A program made the position numbers and the translations under genes. 64,000 nucleotides of DNA, taken from positions 573,501 to 637,500 of the forward strand of contig WAEK01000001.1 of assembly GCA_011634665.1 (NCBI GenBank), written 5' to 3'. Source of the DNA: Mortierella sp. BCC40632. Its lineage: Eukaryota; Mortierellomycota; Mortierellomycetes; Mortierellales; Mortierellaceae. Below, in pieces: positions 56,263 to 64,000 of the stretch; the first letter of the stretch is position 1, and every line of letters starts with the position of its first letter. Below the pieces are notes generated by a model. It worked only from the letters and a program-made list of their open reading frames with translations, was not told the DNA's origin and searched no databases.

Positions 56263-58181
56263 ATGATCCGGCTTCGCCCTCACCTTACCTCTGCACTCTC
56301 TCCGCGGCCACTGCACCGTCATCACCATCATCGTCGCCGTTGCTGCCACCATCGCTCCTACCACCGCTACCACCGCTACCACCGCTACTACCGCTACTAC
56401 CTTCGTCACCACCTTCCTCTCCACCTTCACCTTCACCGTCGCCATCACCATCGCTCTTGTTCCCTTTCCCCCTTCTCCTGCCCATCTGCACCCTCCTCGG
56501 CTTATCGCCCCTCTTCTGCCACTTCCTTTCCTCTTGCTCCCCAACCCTCTCGTCGGGTGCCAACCCACCGCCGAAGTCGCACTGCCTCCTCGCCGCCGTC
56601 TTCGCCGCCGCTACTGCCTACAGGCACGCGCAGCCGGTCCGTCTCATCAGCACTAGCTGCCATTGCCTCAGTTTTTTCGCCCGCAACTGCTACCGCTTCT
56701 TCTACGGCCCATTCGCCGCAACCTTCACTACCGCCGTGTCCACGACCTGCAGGTCCAAACCACGGCTTGCTCTCCCCAGACCGACCACCACGTCCACACT
56801 TTACCTCTACCTCTCCTTCTCCACCACCACTACTGCCATCATCACACATGTCCGCGGCGTCGACTATGCGAACGTCTGGCTCCAAAGCCCGGTCCTCACG
56901 ATCATTTTCGTATACGCTTCCTTTCTCGCTTTCGGCACTATCGCTCTCTGGTGCTTCCTCCTCTTCCACACCTGCAGCTCCCTCACCAAGACGAGGATCG
57001 CGCCGTCACCTACGTCAGTCGTCCTCGCCGCCTGCAACAACTACCTCTTTCCCGTTTTCGTCCCTATCCTCGTCTTCGACTTTGACCTCATCCTCCTCGA
57101 CTCAGTCCATGTCACCCGCCTCGGTTGTCCACCGCGACCTACAAAGCCATCACACTCAGCTCGCACCATCGCTTGCGCCAGCCCAAGGCCCCACTTCGAC
57201 CACGCTTGCGCAGTCACCACAGCGACGCGGCGCACATTCATTCTTTGGGTGCCGTTTGGCTGGGTCCAAACCAAGTGGAGGAGGTCGTGGTCTTCATCTC
57301 CACAGCCCAGCCACCGCGAGTCGCGATCCCGTCCCTGCGGATGCAGCGACGACGGCCCCAAACGCACCGACTCTGGTCAGTGGGACTGCTGCTGCTGTTG
57401 GCTTTACTGCTGCTGAAGCCACGCTGCCACCGCTACCGCCGTTCTCGCCTCTGCCCTTTGCGGATCTTGTGTGTTGTCCCTTCTCTACTTCTACTTTTTC
57501 TTCTTCTTCTTCTTCTCTTTCTTCTTCTTACGATTACCATTGCAACCACCACGACCACAACCATACCACCTTTCTTTCTTCATCTTCTGCTTCCTCTGCT
57601 GACCCCCTATCCACGGTTGTTGGCTCTGATCGTCCCCCGGCTCAACAGACACACACTCTCGACCACGGCTCTTCTGCATCTGGCCTCGACCATCACCGTC
57701 CAACCACTCCACCGTTGCTCCCACTTGTAGCGGACAGTAGTGCAGCACAGCCCATGCATTCGACCCGCGCCGCGAGCCCGCTGTCCTTGTTCTCTTCCTC
57801 TTCCTCTCCCTCGCCGCTCACAGGGATGGTGGCCGCCGCAACGACCACTACGACCGCCGTCGACCCGTCCGCCGCTATTGCAGTTGACCATGCAGACGCC
57901 CAGACACAGAATTTGATTCCAATGACGATGCCCATGCCCGTGCCTGCTCATCCTCATGACCACAGCAATAGCAATGAATCGGATTCAACGAACCACCCAT
58001 TGACTACTACATCTCTGGCCACGTCCTGGTCCTCGTCACTCAGCTCGTCGCATGTACATGGCGAGCATGGTTTTGTGGGATCTCGTCGCAGTTCGAGGTA
58101 AGCTCATTCGCCATTCTCATACCTGGAAGAAATATATGACTCTATATCTTTTTTAAGATAAAGAGAAAGAGAGAAGAGAGA

Positions 58182-58214
<33 letters not shown>

Positions 58215-61200
58215 AAATAATGGCCCATGCGCACAAATGCGCGTGCACCTTCTTCTCCTTCTCTCCCCTTTTCTCTTTCTCTCCCATAAGACGGATGGGG
58301 AGAATGGGAGCATGGGCCACCGCAGACCGTCCATACAAACATACACAATGCACATTCCCCTGTCGGGTTGGTACTGTCAACTTGACGGACCAGCAAAAAA
58401 AAAAAAAAAAAGCAGCGTTAGAGGCAGCTGGAGCAAACACCAAATCCATGCATTCCTATGGCCTATTGTACATTGCCCTGGTATCCTTACGGATCGTCTG
58501 AATGGTGCCTTTTGTCCAGGGGAGGGAAAAGGAGGAGGAGGCCAGGATGAAGAAACGTACCCCTGTCCCTGTCCCTCCTTTCCAATGATCCTCCCCCCCG
58601 GCGACGATTGATTATGGCCCGTCGGCGATTGGCCTCTGATTATTGCCCAGGACGCGCCCTGGCCGTCTATTGGGTTGCGCCCTGGGCCGTCGGTCTCTCC
58701 GCTTATGCCAGGACAGGATAGTCCTCTGGTTCCATCAACTGAATCTCTGACTTTTATTTTTTTTTTTTTTTTTTTTTACCGACCCAATGGACACCATGGT
58801 CTCTCTCTCTCTCTCTCTCTCTCCTATATTGTTATCGTATTATTCCGCTTCCGATAGTGACTCGACCACGGGAACGACCATCGATGATCTCCTCGACCAA
58901 CTCACGGTACCTGATTATCAGAGTCCACGCGGTAAGCTTGCTTTTGCTCTAGCCTTTTTGTTGTTGTTGTTGTTGTTGTTGTCGTAGGTTTTGTTGTCAT
59001 CATCTTTTCTGCGTCTTCCTCCCCTTCCTCTTCCTTTTTTTCTTTTCCCTTTTCTTCTCTTCTCTTTTCTTCCTCTTTCTCCTCTCTCCTCTACAAAGCG
59101 CGATCCTTTGATCGATCCACACTTTGTTGGCGACAGACATTGGATCAAGACGAGCTTTGGGGGCGGTATGGGTGAGGATGGAGAGGAGATGCTGCGTAGA
59201 TCAAAAAAAAAATCCGAGAAGAGCACATGTGCCTCACTATACCTCCCATTGTTGCTTTTGCTTCTACTTTTGTTGTTGCTTCTGCTGCTCTTGTTGTTGC
59301 TCAAAAAAAAAAAAAGCCCAACCCGCACTCCCTTGACTTGACCAGAGAGACAACAGAGACAGCGACAGCGACAGCAACAGAGACAGAGACAGAGAGAGAG
59401 AGAAAAAAGAGACCCCGTTCCTTTCCTCTTTCTCTCTCCCCTCGCCCCTTTCTATCGCACTGCCTCCTTGTCTGTGGGCAGGTGCGGAGAGCGTCGCAAG
59501 CTCCCATATTCAGGCCCAATCTGCCTCTGGAAGAGGAAGCACAGGTCGCGCGCCTGCCCTACCTCCTTCCTACTATCCCCTCTCACCCCTCTGTCTTCAC
59601 TCCACGCCTGCGCCCAATGCTCTCATTCCTCATACATGTTCACTCTTACCTTTGCTTACTCACCTTTTTGTCCCATTTTTTTTTTTTTTTTTTTTTTTTT
59701 TTCACTAGATCAATTTAAACGCACAAAGGTGTTCTTACTCATCTATCGCAAATTTATGCGTCCACGAGCACTGCTCGAGATGTTCATCGCCAGGTTTGAC
59801 GAACTTGGGGACCACTTTGACGATGAGGAATTGCATGCGTACCATACTCGGCTCAGGTACCGCAGAAGATCGAAGAGATGGGGCGAGATGATGCCAAGAT
59901 GCATGTTGGGGAAGGGAGTGAGTGAGTGAGTGAGTGAGTGAGTGAGTGAGTGAAAGATAGAGTCGGGGGCGAGAGGGAGAAGAGTGGGATAGAGGAGGGA
60001 GGGGAGGAGAGTTGCATGGTAGTACGGCAGGACAAGAATTGGACCTGGCGGTCTATTGTGCTAGGCGGTCTGGATTGCATGGCCTAGGTTATTTTTACAA
60101 ACCATCAGGGGCGCGTGAGGCGAGGCGGGGCTGTACCCCAACATGGTTGTGACGGAGTCTGGACGAACAAAAAAAAAAAAACTCTTTTTTTTTTTTTTTT
60201 TTTTTTCATGCAAATGAACTTCGACTCGTTCAAATGCGCCGCCTTCCTCCCTTTTTTTTTTTTTTTTCGGGTCCTCACCGTCCTCACCGCAGGATTTGCT
60301 CGTGTCTGTGCTATTGGCTCAAGGTCCATCCGAATGACCTTATCCATCGTCAGACGCGTCAGAGGTTGGCTGCCTTCCTACGCGAACGTGTCGCCCTCTT
60401 TCCTTGTTTACGCGACATGTATGCTCAGTTGATGCCACTCTCCTCGATTCACTATTTTTATTCTTGGCGCTGGCCCCAGTACGCGGCTGATTATCGCCAG
60501 CAGCAACAACTACAACAGTGGCAGCAACAGCAGCAACAACATCACCTCCCAACTGGGATGGCACCTCTCCCAGGCTCGAGAAACCCCTCCGTGGCCAGTT
60601 CCCACGGTGGCTCATGCTCCGAAGATGAATCACCCGACTCGGGGTTCCATGATACAAGCAGTCTGACAGGAGGATCATCGTCCGGAAGCGGAACCCTACT
60701 CCTTGGTCTCGGTATTGGTTCCATGGCGGGCGAGGGCGCCCTTACGATGAATGAGGAAGATATGGACGAAGATCGTGAGTGGGGTCTTGTCGATGAGGAC
60801 GAGGTCTTGCCACCCGTCGACTTGAAGTACGACCAGTTTCTCTCGCCTTCTCCAACCACACCAAAAACAGTCTCTCCAGGAACAGGACCAAGCTCAGCTT
60901 CATGGATGACCCCCAGCCTGTATGGATCCTTTGGTAGTTGTAACCGGATCTACGGCAAGTCATTCTGCCACCTACCAAGAGACCGACGATCAAGCACTGG
61001 TTCGTTTGCACACAATTCCCCCTGTGCCATGGAGACCTTTGTTGCAGGACGCCGAGGTTCGGCCTCGTCGATAGCCTCCAACCCGGGGCCGTTCTCTGCC
61101 ACAACTGGCATGGCCATGACACCTAGCTCGATGAGCTCTTGCTCCGGTACAGGATCAAGCTGCTTCGCTGAGGGTGTGGATCTCTCGCAAATGCAACCTT

Positions 61201-62454
61201 CGCCGCTTGCGGGACCGATCCCTTTTATTGGTAAGCGGAGTAGCAGTCAGGCCTACCGACAGCGAGGCGGATTCTTGTCGACTGGGAGCCCATCAGGAGC
61301 GCAATCCATCTCGTCAACGCCTTCATCCGGAAGAGTGACCCCTGTTCCAGTTGCTGCAAGCGAATCGGGTGTGACCCCTCTTACGATCCCGTCCTTGACT
61401 GCAACCACGCCAACATTGACTAACAAGGAATTACCTTCTCCCTCAGTCCACGAGGAACGAATCCACCCATTGGGACACTTGCCACAACAAAGTCCTCAAC
61501 AACACAACTTGCATCAATTCCTGCACCCGTTCCATCACCATGGACAGCAACAGCAGTTACAACAGCAACAGGCTCATAGCAAGTCATTGAACAATGCACT
61601 GCTTCACCTCCACCATCACCACCATCACCACCACAGTCATGGGTCTCATCCGCACCCATGCGTCAGTCCCTCTACTTCCGTGATCCCCATGTCTATTCCG
61701 GAGCCCATTTCGATCCACACTCCCTTCTTGGAAATCTCCAACCTTGAGATTGCGGAGCAATTGACCTGTGTCGAATTCGGTCTGTTCAAACGACTTAAGC
61801 CCAGGGATTTATTACGACATGTCTGGAAATCCAAACGGGGTTCGAATGCTTTCCAGGCCTGTATTACCCATTTCAACTTTATCTCTTCTTGGGTGGGGAC
61901 CATGATCTTGACCTCATCCCCGACCAAAGCCAAGACGCGTGCCAAGATGATGGAAAAGTTTATCTGGATTGCAATGCATCTACGGGATATGGGAAACTTT
62001 AACACGATGATGGCTATCTTGGGAGCGCTCAATATGTCACCCATCCATCGTTTGACCCAGACACGTGAGATCTTGAAGAATAGCAGCGGCCATGCTCATG
62101 GTGGTCAGCATCATGGTCATGGGAATGGTAGTGGTCATCATGGTCATGGTAGCAAAGATGGCAAGAAGGGTGAAGCCTGGGAGATGTTCAAGGAACTAGA
62201 GCAATTGATGAGTTCAGAACGAAGCTATGCCGAGTACCGAGCCTCTTTGAAAGCGCGACAGACGCCGAGCATCCCTTATCTTGGAGTTCATTCGAGGGAT
62301 TTGCTGTCGATCAGTGAGGGCAACAAGGATTTTCGGATTGATGGAACCTTGCACTGGCAAAAGTTTGTTCTCCTGACCGATGTCATTACTTTAGTCATGG
62401 ATTTTCAAAAGTTGTAAGTGGTATACCAAACATCTTGGGGAGGGGAACAGGGAA

Positions 62455-62489
<35 letters not shown>

Positions 62490-62740
62490 TGAGAAAATAA
62501 GAAACGGTGTATACTAAACTTTAGTATCGGTCGTCCTTTAGGCCCTATCCATTCAAGCCAGACCCAATTATCACTCGGATCATTACCGAGACTCCTGTCC
62601 TGAGCGAAGATGTAAGAACCTTCAACCCCCCCCCACCCCTCTCCTTTTTATTATTGTGTGTTGTGAAAGAGATTGACAGTAGTGTTCGCCATGAGAGCCT
62701 TGAGAACTAAACACTGATTTCCTCCGCAAATGTGGTGACG

Positions 62741-62778
<38 letters not shown>

Positions 62779-62860
62779 GGAAATGTATGCAAAGTCAACC
62801 GCTGTCGAACCTGGCAAACTCAACCATTCGCGTAGCCTGAGCAAATTCACGTTCTTCTAA
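56263..62860 (+). CDS. Ras guanine-nucleotide exchange factor (REM + CDC25 domains), six exons
   Basis: Activates Ras-family GTPases by promoting GDP release. Exons inferred: 56263-58097, 58858-58931, 59709-59856, 60293-62413, 62542-62611 and 62780-62860; sum 4329 nt, 1442 residues, frame continuous. Exon 1 is low complexity (Ser, His, Pro, Thr). The REM/RasGEF_N domain spans exons 2-4: TTGTTIDDLLDQLTVPDY, QFKRTKVFLLIYRKFMRP, ALLEMFIARFDEL, CYWLKVHPNDL and RLAAFLRERV. A ~470-residue Ser/Gly-rich linker with Gln- and His-runs follows. The CDC25 catalytic domain starts ISNLEIAEQLTCVEFGLFKRLKPRDLL and includes THFNFISSWVGTMIL, FIWIAMHLRDMGNFNTMMAI, IPYLGVHSRDLLSI and DFRIDGTLHWQKF. It has a His/Gly-rich insert (GHAHGGQHHGHGNGS). 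The C-terminus is EMYAKSTAVE...SKFTFF. The start codon is uncertain: an overlapping frame in exon 1 is also open. Confidence 0.88.
59916..59953. repeat. (GAGT)n microsatellite in RasGEF intron 3
   Basis: About nine and a half tandem copies of GAGT lie within the intron between 59857 and 60292. It has no obvious function and is likely length-polymorphic. Confidence 0.9.
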
Positions 62861-63444
62861 ACGCTCCAAAGGATATGGGAGATGAGAAGAAGAAGAAGAA
62901 GAAGAAGAAGAAGAAGAAAAGAAACGGTCTATCTCTGCAACACTCCTTTCTCGTATCACTATCCTTTTTGGTCGAGTGCAAAATAAGGAAATTGTTGATA
63001 GTTTGGGACAGCGAAAGCAAGCTGTTTCTCTCTTTCCTTCCTTCCCTTTCATTCTCTCCCTGTACCTGGCGAGCGTCCATGAAAGCAACATGGGAAGCTT
63101 GAGGTCCTACGACACTACTACTATTACTTCTACCATTACCTACTACTACTCATTCTTTTCTCATTATTCACCTTTTTTTTTCTTTGAGTCGGTTGGTGAT
63201 AATGTCTGCGCCTTTGATCCTCAGAGCTGTATATATGTTGTTGTTGTTTTTTCACCTCTGTTCCTTTTTTTTTTTTTTTTTTTTTTTTTCCTCGTTTCCT
63301 GCATGCCTTCACTCTACACCATCCAGTAACGTTGCATTGCTCTGTATCACTATCATTTTCTGCATAGCCCCCTCTTTGCTTACTTACTCACACATTCTAC
63401 TCTTACTCTTACTTTTACCCACTTTTTTTTTTGACGACCATGAC

Positions 63445-63479
<35 letters not shown>

Positions 63480-63877
63480 GAATGTGATCCCTTTTCCTAG
63501 TCCTTATGTACATAGATTTGATCACACACTTGCTCTTTTGTCTCCCTTCTTCTTCATCCTTTTGCTAGCATGTAGTTGGTTGAAAAACAGCTTCTCTAAT
63601 GAAAAACAATACAAATCTACCCCATGGGTCTTTTTTTATTGAAAGGTGTTATTTACAGGGAACAGGGAACTGTGATGCCTTGTGATGCTCCATTGTCACT
63701 GTTTTGCCAGTCATCCAATGATGCTTAGTTTTTTTTTTTTTTTTTTTTTTCCATTTTTCCTTTTGCTGTGAGTGAGAGTGAGAGTGATAGTTTTGGTACC
63801 AAAAGAAAAAAAAAAATTGGGCAATAGAGAAAGGTCCCGCTTTTTTTTTTTTCTTTCTTCTTTTCTTTTCTTTTCTT
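62861..63877. other. Intergenic region, RasGEF to 6-phosphogluconate dehydrogenase
   Basis: The spacer between convergent genes, rich in T-runs (63269-63290, 63449-63478, 63728-63750) with a GAA/GAAG run at 62885-62920. It probably contains both 3' UTRs. No gene was seen. Confidence 0.5.
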
Positions 63878-64000
63878 TTAAGCGAGGTAGGTAGTCGACG
63901 AGACGTTGCCTCCACGACCAGTCCAGTTGGTGTGAACCCAGTTCTCGTTGTCCAAGCGCTGGTAGGTGTGAGCACCAAAGTAATCTCTCTGGGCCTGAAG
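63878..64000 (-). CDS. GND1: 6-phosphogluconate dehydrogenase, decarboxylating (C-terminal fragment)
   Basis: Only the last 40 codons are inside the window. The translated end LQAQRDYFGAHTYQRLDN, then WVHTNWTGRGGNVSSTTYLA and stop, matches the invariant C-terminus of 6PGDH (AQRDYFGAHTYER...HTNWTG...GG-VSS-TY). The enzyme makes ribulose 5-phosphate and NADPH in the oxidative pentose phosphate pathway in the cytosol. The stop is TAA at 63880-63878. The rest of the gene lies beyond the right edge. Confidence 0.93.
   Translation of the reverse strand, partial: LQAQRDYFGAHTYQRLDNENWVHTNWTGRGGNVSSTTYLA

Noticed and set aside
59091..59200. Possible extra RasGEF exon (KRDPLIDPHFVGDRHWIKTSF)
   Set aside because: The acceptor at CAAAG gives the wrong phase for that frame, while joining 58931 directly to 59709 gives an intact REM motif (DQFKRTKVFLLIYRKF).

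Overview
The window reads as nuclear DNA of an early-diverging fungus, most likely Mucoromycota and plausibly Mortierella-like. This is inferred from intron-rich genes with long T- and A-tracts in their introns, a GPI-anchored chitin deacetylase, a Ty3 chromovirus and fungal-type housekeeping genes. No bacterial operons, CRISPR arrays or rRNA genes were seen.

Left genic block (1.7-9.4 kb): a ten-exon mitochondrial C1-tetrahydrofolate synthase (+), carrying an apparent 1-nt frameshift, and an intronless OMA1-type inner-membrane metalloprotease (-).

Transposon island (10.0-35.5 kb): first, a nested structure bounded by two identical initiator tRNA-Met genes in inverted orientation. Its ~375-bp inverted arms flank a 4.8-kb core with an intact pogo/Tigger-like transposase. 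The arms are interrupted by a 4.2-kb LINE, a truncated LINE with a target-site duplication, and a 736-bp MITE with long terminal inverted repeats and a 10-bp duplication. Next comes a full-length Ty3/gypsy chromovirus (-) with identical LTRs of only 74 bp, a 5-bp duplication ATCAT, a primer-binding site matching the nearby tRNA-iMet, and an extra ORF between pol and the 3' LTR. Last is a 7.8-kb LINE of a different type (+) with ORF1, endonuclease, RT and RNase H, ending in three consecutive LINE 3' tails.

Right genic block (35.7-64 kb): cytosolic leucyl-tRNA synthetase (-); oligopeptidase B (-), whose N-terminal exons appear to splice in frame from an upstream small-protein module; transcription elongation factor SPT4 (+) convergent with cytosolic Fe-S assembly factor CIAO1 (-); a CMC4 twin-CX9C protein (+); a GPI-anchored chitin deacetylase (+); a large multi-exon Ras GEF (+); and, at the edge, the C-terminus of 6-phosphogluconate dehydrogenase (-).

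Exon boundaries were placed by hand from GT/AG sites and reading-frame continuity. Several reading frames, mostly in transposons but also in MIS1, are broken by single extra bases in short homopolymer runs. Residual assembly indels are therefore a serious alternative to genuine pseudogenisation.
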